The notes beneath the pieces are model-generated. The model saw only the letters and a list, made by a program, of their open reading frames with translations. It was not told the origin of the DNA and did not search any database. Positions 43,817 to 52,316 of a stretch of 64,000 nucleotides of DNA are shown here, piece by piece. The translations under genes were made by a program, and so were the position numbers. Origin of the DNA: Blastococcus mobilis (GTDB taxonomy: Bacteria; Actinomycetota; Actinomycetes; Mycobacteriales; Geodermatophilaceae); contig NZ_FZNO01000004.1 of NCBI RefSeq assembly GCF_900188025.1, positions 147,095 through 211,094 on the forward strand, given 5' to 3'. Position 1 is the first letter of the stretch; the number at the start of each line of letters is the position of its first letter.

Positions 43817-45468
43817 GAGGAGTGCCGTTCGAGCAGCTCGGTGACGGAGAACGCGTCACGCAGACCCAGCACGCCGGCTGGCTCGGTCAGAGCCCGCGGC
43901 GGCGGCGCCCAACCTCGGTGCGTCTTGGATGCGTGCCGGATGGCGCGGGCGACCTCGTGCTGGTCAAGCAGCGCGCCATTCGCGCCCGTGACGATGAGGT
44001 CCCCGAGCAAGTTGGTGCGCGCCAGGTTGGAGAACATCGCCCCGCGGCGGGTGGTCATCCGCTTCACCCACAGCCGGATCTGGGCCTCGACCGCGGCGTT
44101 GCTGACTTGCACCTCGGGGTCGTTGTGCCGCTGCGCCACCAGCGCGGTGCGCCGCAGCAGCGGCTCGTAGCGGCGGCGCTGCGCGGCCACCAGGTCCGCC
44201 GGCAGGTCGGCGGCCGCCGTGACGTCTTCGAGGTCGTCGAACCAGCTGCTCACCGCCTTCGGGCCGCCGTCGCGCATCAGGTCCCGGCTGAGGGCGTACA
44301 TGTGGTCCCGCACCTTGTCGGCCAGCCCTCCCCGGGTGGGCGTCAGGTTCGCCTCGATGTTGCGGGTCGCGTGGAACATGCACGGCACGACCGTCGTCTT
44401 CTTCCCCCACACCGCGGTCGCGGCCTTCTCGATCGCCGCCGCGCCGTCGGCGACGAGGAAGTTCGGCGCGTCGAGCTCGGCCAGGACCAGCCGCCACGCC
44501 TCGGCCGAGGCGTTGGGCAGCGCGCGGACCCGCACCAACCGGCTGGACCGGCCGGTGACCCTGCCGTCCTTATCGCGCTCCCAGCGGGTGCGGCTGACCA
44601 CCAGAGCCGTCCACACGACCGGGGCGCTGGTCAGCGTGGCCGACCGGGCGTAGTCCCGCTTCACCGACACCTCGTCGGCGAAGTACACCACCGGCAGCCC
44701 CTCGGCCCGGTAGGCCGCCTCCTCGACCCGCATCGCCTCGAACGCCGGCTCGGTGACGAACGGCGCGAACCGCTCGAGGATGTCGGCCGACAGGTGCCAG
44801 TGCGCCTTCAGCTCCCGGCGCGGCCCGAACTGGCCGGCCTCGTGCAGCTCGTCGGGGGTCTTGCCCCCCACCGTGCGCACCCGACCGGTCGGGCGCTTCA
44901 TCTGCTCCAACGCTCGCTTCGACACCGCGGTGTAGGCGTGGCCGTCAGCGAGGTCCCGCAGCACCGACACGACCACCGGCGTCGGCACGTTCAGCCGCCG
45001 GCTGGCCGCCTCGGTGCCCGCGTGCCGCGGGGTGAGCACCTCGCAGTCCGGGCAGCACGTCTCCTCCTCCACGACCGCGCGCGGCAGCTCGGCGGAGAAG
45101 CTGTGGTAGTCGCTGTCGTCCTCCCGGTTCACGCAGCGGTACCGCTGCCGCTCGCCGGCGGCGGTCTTGTACGTGCCGTTCGGCCACACGTGCCGTCCGG
45201 TGTGCTCGGGCCGGGGACACGGCGGCGCGGCCACCGCCTGGTCGATGAGCAGGCGCGCGTCGGCCTTCGGTCGCGTGACCACGGTGAAGTAGTGGACGCC
45301 CGCCTCGCCGTCCTGCTCGTACCGGCAACGGAACACCCGTGTCGCTCCCCGCTTGGACTGCCGGGCCTGACGAGCATGGATCTGCGCCCCCACGTGACCC
45401 TCCGGGCACGCGGGCGCAGGCACAGACCGGCGAGCGACCACTGCGTGCACCTCCAACGCGGAGGGCAC
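43813..45468 (-). CDS. Zinc-ribbon DDE transposase (Mutator/IS1249-like motif order)
   Basis: A 551-residue transposase. The N-terminal half contains cysteine-rich segments (CPEGH at 21, Cys-48, Cys-84, Cys-112, CCPDC at 138-142), consistent with zinc ribbons for DNA binding. The catalytic residues would be Asp-265 (VYFADEVSV), Asp-341 (NFLVADGAAAIEKA) and Glu-461 (SNAAVEAQIRLWVKRM), with the CMFHATRNIEANL segment (Cys-363, His-366) between the second and third, a pattern of Mutator-like/IS256-group enzymes. GTG at 45468 is the likely start. It lies just inside the right inverted repeat and is read outward-in, first in the module with the exonuclease. Confidence 0.82.
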   Translation of the reverse strand: MPSALEVHAVVARRSVPAPACPEGHVGAQIHARQARQSKRGATRVFRCRYEQDGEAGVHYFTVVTRPKADARLLIDQAVAAPPCPRPEHTGRHVWPNGTYKTAAGERQRYRCVNREDDSDYHSFSAELPRAVVEEETCCPDCEVLTPRHAGTEAASRRLNVPTPVVVSVLRDLADGHAYTAVSKRALEQMKRPTGRVRTVGGKTPDELHEAGQFGPRRELKAHWHLSADILERFAPFVTEPAFEAMRVEEAAYRAEGLPVVYFADEVSVKRDYARSATLTSAPVVWTALVVSRTRWERDKDGRVTGRSSRLVRVRALPNASAEAWRLVLAELDAPNFLVADGAAAIEKAATAVWGKKTTVVPCMFHATRNIEANLTPTRGGLADKVRDHMYALSRDLMRDGGPKAVSSWFDDLEDVTAAADLPADLVAAQRRRYEPLLRRTALVAQRHNDPEVQVSNAAVEAQIRLWVKRMTTRRGAMFSNLARTNLLGDLIVTGANGALLDQHEVARAIRHASKTHRGWAPPPRALTEPAGVLGLRDAFSVTELLERHSS

Positions 45469-45504
45469 GAGTGGCCCTAACCGAGCGTCAAGATCAAATC
45501 ACAC

Positions 45505-45549
45505 AGCGGCGACGAAGTGTCACATTTCCCCCCACGTGTTGCCGTACTG
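45505..45549 (-). repeat. Right terminal inverted repeat (45 bp)
   Basis: Exact reverse complement of 40495-40539. Its inner end lies 36 bases from the transposase start, so it may include the transposase promoter. Confidence 0.95.
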
Positions 45550-45556
45550 GTGCGAC
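45550..45556. repeat. Target site duplication, right copy (TGCGACG)
   Basis: Identical to 40488-40494. Confidence 0.85.
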
Positions 45557-45639
45557 GCGGGGGGGGGCCCATGCGGCGCACACCCGCTGGCGTGCGGGCC
45601 ACGTTCGCGCGGGGGCTGCTCCAGCGGGTCGACGGCCCC

Positions 45640-45691
45640 GTTCAGGGCACCGCCCCGAACGTGTGATGGGTGGGGAGGACGGGGTCCTTTC
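45640..45691 (-). repeat. Gene-end element copy 5 (after NlpC/P60 gene)
   Basis: Minus strand: right after the stop, GAAAGGACCCCGTCCTCCCC, then CACCCATCACACGTTCGGGG. It has the best preserved 5' half of all copies; the stem half is diverged. Confidence 0.55.
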
Positions 45692-46783
45692 TCAGGCCGC
45701 GATGCGGCGGGCGCCGCTGAAGCCGCTCATCAGCGGGGCCACCTTGACCACGTCGCCGGACGTCGGCGCGTGGACCATCTGCCCGTTGCCGATGTAGATG
45801 CCCACGTGGCTCACCGGGCTGTAGAAGAAGACGAGGTCACCGGGCTGCAGCTCGTCGCGGGAGACCGGCTGGCCCATCCGCGACTGCATGAGGCTGGAGT
45901 GCGGCAGGTTGATGCCGGCGGCGCGGAAGGCGTAGGCCGTCAGGCCCGAGCAGTCGTACGAGTTCGGACCGCCCGCGGCCCAGACGTAGGGCTTCCCGCG
46001 CTGGGCCATCGCGACCTCGATGGCGGTCTGCGCGGCCTCGCTGTCGGCCACGACGGGCGCGGCCGCGGGCACGGCCGCGCGCTCCTGGGAACGGCTGGCG
46101 CGCTCCTCGCCGTCGTGACCGTCGACGGCGGGCCGCTCCTCGCCGTGGTGACCGGCGATGGCGGCCTGCTGCTCTTCGGCGCTGAGCTGCCGGAAGGCGG
46201 CTTGGTACTGGTCGACCTCTGCCTGCAGTGCTGCCTGCTGGGCGGCGACGGCGTCGTACTGGGCCTGCGCCTCCGCGGCAGCCTGCTGGGCGGCGGCCTG
46301 CGCCTGTTCGGCGGTGACGTTGGCCGAGGCGGCGCGTTCGAGGATGCCGCTCTGGTGACCGGCGACCAGCTGCAGCGTCGCCATGCGGTCGACGAACGCG
46401 TCGGCGGAGTCGCTGGTCAGCAGCGCCTGGAAGGACGAGAGACCCTCACCCGTGTAGGCGGTCCGCGCCAGGCCCCGGACGTTCTGCTGGGCGGCGGCGA
46501 GCTCGGCCGTGGCCTGCTCCATCGTCGCGACGGCCGCCCGGGTCGCATCCTGCTGCGCCGCGAGGGTCACCCGCGCCTCGTTGAACCGCTCGGTGATGAT
46601 CTCGAGCTCGTGCCCGCGGGCCGCGACGAGTTCGGCGGCCTCGCCCGAGGTCGTCGGAGCAGCCTGCGCGGGCGCCGCCACGAAGAGTGTGCCGACGACG
46701 GCTAGGAGGGCGAGCGTGCCGCGGCGGACCAGGGCCGGACGGCGGGCCGACGTGTGGGGGGCAGTGCTGAGGGGGGTCGCCAT
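45692..46783 (-). CDS. Secreted NlpC/P60 peptidoglycan endopeptidase
   Basis: A 363-residue secreted hydrolase: signal peptide (residues 1-41, LALLAVVGTLFVAAPAQA), long Ala/Gln-rich coiled-coil segment (about 45-210), a charged linker with HDGEER repeats, and a C-terminal NlpC/P60 domain with catalytic Cys-278 (YDCSGLTAYAF), His-326 (SHVGIYIG) and His-338. It cuts peptide bonds in cell-wall peptidoglycan and resembles RipA/RipC-type proteins. ATG at 46783 is chosen because the signal peptide starts soon after. A long leader of over 100 bases precedes it. Confidence 0.92.
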   Translation of the reverse strand: MATPLSTAPHTSARRPALVRRGTLALLAVVGTLFVAAPAQAAPTTSGEAAELVAARGHELEIITERFNEARVTLAAQQDATRAAVATMEQATAELAAAQQNVRGLARTAYTGEGLSSFQALLTSDSADAFVDRMATLQLVAGHQSGILERAASANVTAEQAQAAAQQAAAEAQAQYDAVAAQQAALQAEVDQYQAAFRQLSAEEQQAAIAGHHGEERPAVDGHDGEERASRSQERAAVPAAAPVVADSEAAQTAIEVAMAQRGKPYVWAAGGPNSYDCSGLTAYAFRAAGINLPHSSLMQSRMGQPVSRDELQPGDLVFFYSPVSHVGIYIGNGQMVHAPTSGDVVKVAPLMSGFSGARRIAA

Positions 46784-47118
46784 GATGCGGCGGCGCTCCG
46801 TTTCATCGTGTCCTGCGGTCGATCCGTCGGGTCGTGCGACTTCGGGCCGACACTGGCCCGGCGCGACGGCGTCCGCGGTGCGTGCGGGAGGTGACTGAGC
46901 GCCCCGGCGAACACACTGACCGTAAGCGCTGTTACGTGGCCGTGACAATGACAAAGATGTATTTCGTTTGAACTTGCAGTTCAGGGGCATGGAAGGCCGT
47001 CCGCCTGGTCCCAGCCGCCACATCAACCACGGTGGCCACAGCCCGGAACGCGCGGTTCCGCCCCGGAACCCGACCGGTGCTCGGTTTCGGACGACGCCGC
47101 GCGGTCAGTACGGAGGGC
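46784..47118. other. Leader and promoter region of the NlpC/P60 gene and divergent lipoprotein
   Basis: No gene. On the minus strand a long, GC-rich leader runs from about 46915 to the NlpC start and contains GCACGACCCGACGG, a sequence reminiscent of the 3' part of actinobacterial c-di-AMP (ydaO-type) leaders of cell-wall hydrolases; conserved 5' motifs were not recognised. The stretch 46940-46985 is unusually AT-rich for this window. Confidence 0.4.
46921..46936. promoter_or_regulatory. CGTAA-N6-TTACG palindrome upstream of NlpC/P60 gene
   Basis: CGTAAGCGCTGTTACG is symmetrical in its 5-bp arms and its GCGC centre. It lies at the likely promoter of the minus-strand NlpC gene and could be bound by a regulator of cell-wall hydrolases. 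Confidence 0.4.
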
Positions 47119-47307
47119 ATGGATCTGAAGCGACCCCTGCTCGTGCTCGCCCTCGCCGGCTCCCTGGTCGCCTGCGGCGGGGACAACACCAACTTCCAGC
47201 GGGGCGAGACCAACTGCGACGCCGCGGGCGAGGAGGCGTCGAACCCGCAGGACGCCAGCTGCCAGGAGACCGGTACGCCCGACGGCGACGACGAGGGTGA
47301 CGACTGA
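47119..47307 (+). CDS. Small lipoprotein (62 aa)
   Basis: The 62-residue product has a short lipoprotein signal (LLVLALAGSLVACGG, Cys-19), then a polar, acidic mature part with two further cysteines (NCDAAG, ASCQET) and ends DGDDEGDD. ATG follows CGGAGGG at 4 bases. No family is recognised. The mature peptide of about 43 residues may be held by a disulfide. It is 42 bases before the FAD oxidoreductase. Confidence 0.65.
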   Translation: MDLKRPLLVLALAGSLVACGGDNTNFQRGETNCDAAGEEASNPQDASCQETGTPDGDDEGDD

Positions 47308-47349
47308 CCCACCCCGCGGACGGGCCGCCTCCGGCGATACCGTCCGCGG

Positions 47350-48912
47350 GTGACGCGCAGCAGGTACGACGTCGTGGTCGTGGGCGGCGGCCACAACGGC
47401 CTGGTGGCCGCTGCCTACCTGGCCCGTGCCGGCCGGTCGGTGCTCGTGCTGGAACGGCTCGCCCAGGTGGGGGGCGCCGCGATCAGCCGGCAGGTGTTCG
47501 AGGGCGTCGACGTCCGGCTGTCCGCCTACTCCTACCTGGTCAGCCTGCTCCCCGACCGGATCGTGGACGACCTCGGTCTGGAGGTCCGGCTGGCCGATCG
47601 CGCGGTCGCGTCCTACACGGCGACCACGCGGAACGGCCGGCCGACCGGACTGCTCGTCGAGCGGGACGAGGGGCCCGCGACCGCGAGCTCGTTCCGACAG
47701 CTGACCGGTTCCGACCGTGAGTTCGCCGGGTGGCAGCGGTTCTACGGCCGGCTGACGACGCTCGCCGAGGACCTCGCCCCCACCCTGACCGAGCCGCTGC
47801 TCTCCCCCGACGAGCTGGCCGGGCGGCTGCGGGATCCCGAGCTCTGGCACGACCTCCGGGAGCGGCCGCTCGCCGACGTCGTGGCCGACCATCTCACCGA
47901 CGACGTCGTCCGTGGCATCGCCCTGACCGACGGGCTGATCGGCACCTTCGCCGACGTGCACGCCGACGACGGACTCGCCGGCCGGTGCTTCCTCTACCAC
48001 CTGGTCGGCAACGGCACCGGCCGCTGGCGGGTACCGGTCGGCGGCATGGGGGCGGTCACCGGCGCCATGGCCACCGCGGCGCGCCGTGGGGGCGCGGAGC
48101 TCGTCACCCGGGCCACCGTCACGGCGCTGGAGCCCACGGCGGACGGCGTCACCGTGCACTGGACCGACGACGAGGGCTCGACGGCTGCGGTCGAGGCCGG
48201 TCACGTCGTCTGCGGTGCTGCCCCGACCGTGCTGGCCGAGCTGACCGGCAGTGATCCCGGGCCTCGTCCGTCGGGGTCGCAGGTGAAGATCAACATGGTG
48301 CTGGCCCGTCTCCCCCGGCTGCGCTCGGGCGCGGACGCGTCGGCCGCCTTCGCCGGCACGTTCCACGTCGACGAGGCGGCCGGTCAGATCGACGCGGCCT
48401 ATGCCCAGGCCGCCGCCGGCCGGTTGCCCGAGGTCATCCCGTTCGAGGTGTACTGCCACTCGCTGAGCGACCCCTCGATCCTCGGGCCGGTCGAGCGGGC
48501 GACCGGGTTCCACACCCTCACCCTGTTCGGCCTCCACACGCCGGCCGAGCTGTTCCGCGAGGACCCGGTGGGCACCCGGCGAGAAGCGGTCCGCCGGGTC
48601 GTCGTCCAGCTCGACGCGCACCTCGAGGAACCGCTGCTGGACTGCCTGGCCCGCGACGCCACCGGTGAGCCCTGCCTGCAGGCCGCCTCGCCGCTGGACG
48701 TCGAGGAGTCCCTCGCCATGCCCGGCGGGCACATCTTCCACGGTGACCTCGCCTGGCCGGTCGCCGCGGCCCCGGACGAGGTCGGCACGTGGGGTGTGGC
48801 GACCTCGCACCCGCGGATCGTGGCCGCCTCCTCCGGCGGCACCGTCCGCGGCGGCGCGGTCAGCGGCCTCGGTGGTTACGCGGCGGCCCGCCACCTGCTG
48901 GACCCGCGCTGA
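47350..48912 (+). CDS. NAD(P)/FAD-dependent oxidoreductase, phytoene desaturase-like
   Basis: A 520-residue flavoprotein: Rossmann motif VVVGGGHNGLVAAAYLARAG at residues 8-27 with ERLAQVGGAAISRQ, and the C-terminal FAD motif with GTVRGGAVSGLGGYAAARHL. This is the pyridine nucleotide-disulfide/phytoene dehydrogenase-related (carotenoid-type) family; mammalian relatives are PYROXD2-like. No carotenoid genes are nearby, so the substrate is open. GTG with TACCGT 6 nt upstream. It ends 11 bases before the YihY gene. Confidence 0.87.
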   Translation: MTRSRYDVVVVGGGHNGLVAAAYLARAGRSVLVLERLAQVGGAAISRQVFEGVDVRLSAYSYLVSLLPDRIVDDLGLEVRLADRAVASYTATTRNGRPTGLLVERDEGPATASSFRQLTGSDREFAGWQRFYGRLTTLAEDLAPTLTEPLLSPDELAGRLRDPELWHDLRERPLADVVADHLTDDVVRGIALTDGLIGTFADVHADDGLAGRCFLYHLVGNGTGRWRVPVGGMGAVTGAMATAARRGGAELVTRATVTALEPTADGVTVHWTDDEGSTAAVEAGHVVCGAAPTVLAELTGSDPGPRPSGSQVKINMVLARLPRLRSGADASAAFAGTFHVDEAAGQIDAAYAQAAAGRLPEVIPFEVYCHSLSDPSILGPVERATGFHTLTLFGLHTPAELFREDPVGTRREAVRRVVVQLDAHLEEPLLDCLARDATGEPCLQAASPLDVEESLAMPGGHIFHGDLAWPVAAAPDEVGTWGVATSHPRIVAASSGGTVRGGAVSGLGGYAAARHLLDPR

Positions 48913-48923
48913 CGTCGCGGCCC

Positions 48924-49769
48924 GTGGACGAGCGGTCCCCGGGCCCGCGGGGCCACGTCACCGATCTCGTGGCCGGCGTCCGCCGTCGGCTGGTGGGCCG
49001 CGACCTGGCGCTGATCGCCGCGGGGCTCACCTTCTACGCGGGCATCGCCGTCGTCCCGGTGCTCGTGCTGGCCTTCGCCATGACGGCCCGGCTGTCCTCG
49101 CCGGACCGGGTCTCGGAGCTCGGCAGCCGGCTGGCCGAACTGCTGCCGGCCGCCGTGGGCGCCCCTGACGCCGTCGAACGGCTCGTGGCGGCAGGCGTGG
49201 GCCTGTCCTTGCTCGACGGCGTGCTCGCCCTGCTGCCCATGTCGCTCTACGGGGAGGGCCTGCGCCGGGCACTGCTGCGGTTCAGCAGCCGGCGGGAGGG
49301 CCTGACCGGCTGGAAGGGGCGGCTGGCGGCGCTCCCGGTGCTGCTCCTCGCCCCGCTGCTGCTCTATCCGTTGCTGCTCACCGTTCCGGTGATGGCAGAC
49401 CTCGCCGAGACCGGCGGGTTCGGTCCGACGGTCGGTCGCATCGCCATCGGCTTCTACGCCGTCCTGGCGGCTCTCACCGTTCCGCTGGCCTGGGGGTTCC
49501 GCGTCGTCGGTGCCGGCCGGGTGCGCTGGTCGGCCCTCGCTGCCGGCGCCCTGTTCACCGCGGCCTGCCTGTCGGGGTTCCTGCAGGGTTTCGTGCTCTT
49601 CCTCGCCCTTCCGCTGGATCTCGGCGCGCCGTTCGGCGGCCTCGATGTGGTCGGCGGCGTCGTCGCTCTGGGCCTGTGGCTGTTCCTGCTGCACCTGGTC
49701 GTGATCTGCGGCTGGCTGGCGACCCAGTCGCTGGACGAGTTGTTGCAGGGGCGCTCAGCCGCCCGGTGA
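48924..49769 (+). CDS. YihY/BrkB family inner membrane protein
   Basis: A 281-residue protein with about six transmembrane helices and the YihY start LALIAAGLTFYAGIAVVPVLV, followed by ALLPMSLYGEGLRRALLRF and VLAALTVPLAWGFRVVGAG-type helices. Family members are integral membrane proteins of unclear function (formerly annotated ribonuclease BN). GTG at 48924 is the first good start after the upstream stop. The 3' end overlaps the stop of the convergent penicillin-binding protein by 15 bases. Confidence 0.85.
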   Translation: MDERSPGPRGHVTDLVAGVRRRLVGRDLALIAAGLTFYAGIAVVPVLVLAFAMTARLSSPDRVSELGSRLAELLPAAVGAPDAVERLVAAGVGLSLLDGVLALLPMSLYGEGLRRALLRFSSRREGLTGWKGRLAALPVLLLAPLLLYPLLLTVPVMADLAETGGFGPTVGRIAIGFYAVLAALTVPLAWGFRVVGAGRVRWSALAAGALFTAACLSGFLQGFVLFLALPLDLGAPFGGLDVVGGVVALGLWLFLLHLVVICGWLATQSLDELLQGRSAAR

Positions 49770-52196
49770 CGCGGCTCGGGCACGCGGTCCGGCGAGGATC
49801 GGCCCCGCCGCAGCCACCGGATCCTCCGGATCCTCCTCGTCCTCCGGGTCCTCCGGGTCCTCCGGGTCCTCCGGGTCCTCCGGGTCCTCCGGGTCCTCCG
49901 GGGGTGGCGCCACCGGCGTCGGAGGCGGCGGCGGTGTCGGTGCTGGTGCCGGCGTCGGAGGCGGTGCCGGTGCCGGCTCCACGTGATCGGCACCGTTGAT
50001 GATCAGGATGGACACGACCTGACCCGGTACCGCGCGACCGCCCTGCGCCGGGCTGGTGCCCACGAGGACGCCCGCCCGCTTGGCGCTGTCGACTTTCACG
50101 GTGCTGCTCTGGAAGCCGGCGGCGGCCAGCGCCCTGGCGCACTCGCGGGCCGCGGTGCAGGTGGGCACCGGGCGGGTGTTGCCGTTGGCGACGGTCGGGT
50201 CGGCGGGCGGGAAGTCGCTGCTGCCGCGCGTCTGGAGGATCGGCGCCATCGCGTCGTGCCAGATGGCGGCGCCCTTGCCGCCGCCGAAGCCCCCGACGTC
50301 CTGGTTCTTCTTGGGGTTGAACACCATGACGCTGGCGGCGATCTCCGGGGTGTAGCCCACGAAGGTGACGGAGTGGTTGTTCTGGGTGGTACCCGTCTTC
50401 CCCGCGATCTGGTGACCGGGCACGTGGGCACGCGGCGCCGTCTGCCCACGGTTGCCCGGCTCGACGTCCTTCCGCAGCATCTGGTTGAGCGTGGTGGCGA
50501 CGCCGGGCGGGATGGCCTCGGGTGTGCAGTTGTCCCCGCGCACCAGCGGCGCACCGTCGTCGTCGAGCACCGGCTGACCGTCGCGGTCGAGGATCCCGGT
50601 GACGGGCACGACGTCGCACTGGGTGCCGCTGGCCGCCAGGGTGGAGTAGGCGCTGGCCAGGCCGAGCGGGCTCGTCGCATCGGGCCCCAGGGTGAACGAC
50701 CCGCGGTTCTCGTCGATCACCGTCTGGGCGAGGTCGTCGGGACCGAACTGGTAGAGCCCCATCCGCTCGGCCATCCGCACCGGCTCCTCGACGCTGCCGA
50801 GGGCGTCCTCCAGAGCGACGAAGTAGGTGTTCGACGACTGGTAGAGCGCCGTCGTCATGTCCAGCGTCGCCCGGTAGGTACCGGCGTTCTCGACGGTGTA
50901 GGGCCCGCCGTCCTCCGTGTAGACGCGGGACCTGTACGGGCTCGGCGCCGTCAGCGTGTACTGGTTCGAATAGCCGCGGGCCAGCGCGGCGGCGGCCACG
51001 AAGACCTTGTAGGTGGATCCCGCCCCGGGGCTGGGAGTCACGGTGAGGTTGTAGGACTCCTGCGTGGGGTCGTCGAGGTCGTACCCGAAGGTCCGGTTCA
51101 TGCTGAGCGCCAGCAGGTGCCCGGTGCCGGGTTCCACCGCGCTGAACGTCGCGACCCGCTCGTCCTCCAGCGGCATCGTGTGCAGGACGGCGGCGTCGCC
51201 GGAGCGCTGCAGCTCGGGGTCCAGGGTGGTCTGGATGGTGTAGCCGCCGCGCTCCAGCTCGCGCTGGCTGATCCCGAGCATCTGTGTCAGGTAGGTCTGG
51301 ACGAAGTCGCAGACGTAGGGCCCGACGGTGGCCTCGACGCAACCGCGGCGCGGGGCGGGGGCCGGCGACAGGCTCAGGGGCGCGAGTACGGCCTCGGCCT
51401 CCTGGGCGGGGGTGATGTACCCCTGCTCGGCCATCCGGTCCAGCACCTGGTTGCGCCGGATGGTGGCGCCCTCGGGGTCGACGAAGGGATCGTCGTCGGA
51501 CGGGCTCTGCACGAGGCCGGCGAGGAGCGCGGCCTGGGGAAGGGTCAGGGCGGCCGCGTCCACCCCGAAGAACGCCCGGGCAGCGGGCTGGACACCGTAG
51601 GCGTTCTGCCCGAAGTACACGATGTTGAGGTAGCGGGTGAGCAGCTCGTCCTTGCTGTACCGGTCCTCCAGATCGAGGGCCAGGCGCGCCTCGCGGAGCT
51701 TGCGGCCCACGCTCTCCTCGATGGCCGCTTCCCGCTCGGCCGGATCGTCGGTCGACTGCAGCAGGGTCTGCTTGACCAGCTGCTGGGTCAGCGTCGAGCC
51801 GCCCTCCATGACCTCGCCGGCCGCGATGTTCTTCAGCAGCGCCCGCAGGGTTCCCTGGACGTCGAGCCCAGCGTGCTCGAAGAAGCGGGCGTCCTCGACG
51901 GCGACCATCGCCTGCCGCATGACCTCGGCGATCTGCTCGCCGTGGACGGGGGCCCGGTTCTCCCGGTAGAAGGACGTGATCAGCTCGCCGTTGGCGGCCA
52001 GCATGGTCGTGTTGCCGGCAGGGGGCTGGTCGGTCAGCTCCTCCGGCGGATCACCGAGGAGGCTGGTCGACTGTTGCGCGACCAGGGCCGGGCCGCCGAT
52101 CCACGGCATGAGCAGCCCGGCAAGGAGCACACCGGCCAGGACGGCGCCGAGGGCCATGGCGCACAACGTGCGGAACGTCCCCGCGCGCTGGTCCAT
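49755..52196 (-). CDS. Class A penicillin-binding protein (glycosyltransferase + transpeptidase) with PASTA-like and Glu-Asp-Pro tail
   Basis: The 813-residue enzyme builds peptidoglycan. Residues 10-30 form the membrane anchor. The glycosyltransferase domain has VEDARFFEHAGLD (Glu-101) and GGSTLTQQLVKQTLLQ. The transpeptidase domain has SPGAGSTYK (Ser-394, Lys-397), a SSN motif (YQSSNTYF) and KTGT (IAGKTGTTQ). A PASTA-like segment (CARALAAAGFQSSTVKVDSA) follows, then a Pro-rich stretch and a Glu-Asp-Pro repeat. ATG at 52196 with GGGAGGAGGGGCC is well supported. It resembles PonA1-type proteins. Confidence 0.92.
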   Translation of the reverse strand: MDQRAGTFRTLCAMALGAVLAGVLLAGLLMPWIGGPALVAQQSTSLLGDPPEELTDQPPAGNTTMLAANGELITSFYRENRAPVHGEQIAEVMRQAMVAVEDARFFEHAGLDVQGTLRALLKNIAAGEVMEGGSTLTQQLVKQTLLQSTDDPAEREAAIEESVGRKLREARLALDLEDRYSKDELLTRYLNIVYFGQNAYGVQPAARAFFGVDAAALTLPQAALLAGLVQSPSDDDPFVDPEGATIRRNQVLDRMAEQGYITPAQEAEAVLAPLSLSPAPAPRRGCVEATVGPYVCDFVQTYLTQMLGISQRELERGGYTIQTTLDPELQRSGDAAVLHTMPLEDERVATFSAVEPGTGHLLALSMNRTFGYDLDDPTQESYNLTVTPSPGAGSTYKVFVAAAALARGYSNQYTLTAPSPYRSRVYTEDGGPYTVENAGTYRATLDMTTALYQSSNTYFVALEDALGSVEEPVRMAERMGLYQFGPDDLAQTVIDENRGSFTLGPDATSPLGLASAYSTLAASGTQCDVVPVTGILDRDGQPVLDDDGAPLVRGDNCTPEAIPPGVATTLNQMLRKDVEPGNRGQTAPRAHVPGHQIAGKTGTTQNNHSVTFVGYTPEIAASVMVFNPKKNQDVGGFGGGKGAAIWHDAMAPILQTRGSSDFPPADPTVANGNTRPVPTCTAARECARALAAAGFQSSTVKVDSAKRAGVLVGTSPAQGGRAVPGQVVSILIINGADHVEPAPAPPPTPAPAPTPPPPPTPVAPPPEDPEDPEDPEDPEDPEDPEDEEDPEDPVAAAGPILAGPRARAASPGG
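49822..49902 (-). repeat. Tandem 9-bp repeat encoding Glu-Asp-Pro
   Basis: Units of TCCTCCGGG (plus strand) recur about eight times with a few interruptions, encoding (EDP)n in the C-terminus of the penicillin-binding protein. Copy number could vary without changing frame. Confidence 0.85.
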
Positions 52197-52316
52197 GGCC
52201 CCTCCTCCCTGTCGATGCGGGCATCACCCCAACAGAGAACGCCGCGTCCCACAACACTCCGCGCCGTCCGGGGCGGAGCCGTGACGCGACGCGACTGGCA
52301 GGTGAGAATCGCGAGG

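Larger units (their letters stand above)
40495..45549. mobile_element. 5.06-kb transposon with transposase-exonuclease module and two cargo genes
   Basis: The element is bounded by perfect 45-bp inverted repeats (outer ends CCAGTACGGCAACACG) and flanked by TGCGACG on both sides, all directly visible. The right half encodes a DDE transposase and a DEDDh exonuclease in one overlapping unit on the minus strand. The left half carries a small membrane protein and a lipoprotein on the plus strand. Perfect repeats, an intact duplication and intact frames suggest recent movement. I cannot name the family: the transposase resembles Mutator/IS1249-type enzymes in motif order, but 7-bp duplications and a resident exonuclease are not typical of it. 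Confidence 0.85.

Noticed and set aside
49822..49902. Tandem repeat as a CRISPR array
   Set aside because: Units of 9 bp without spacers lie in frame inside a coding region.
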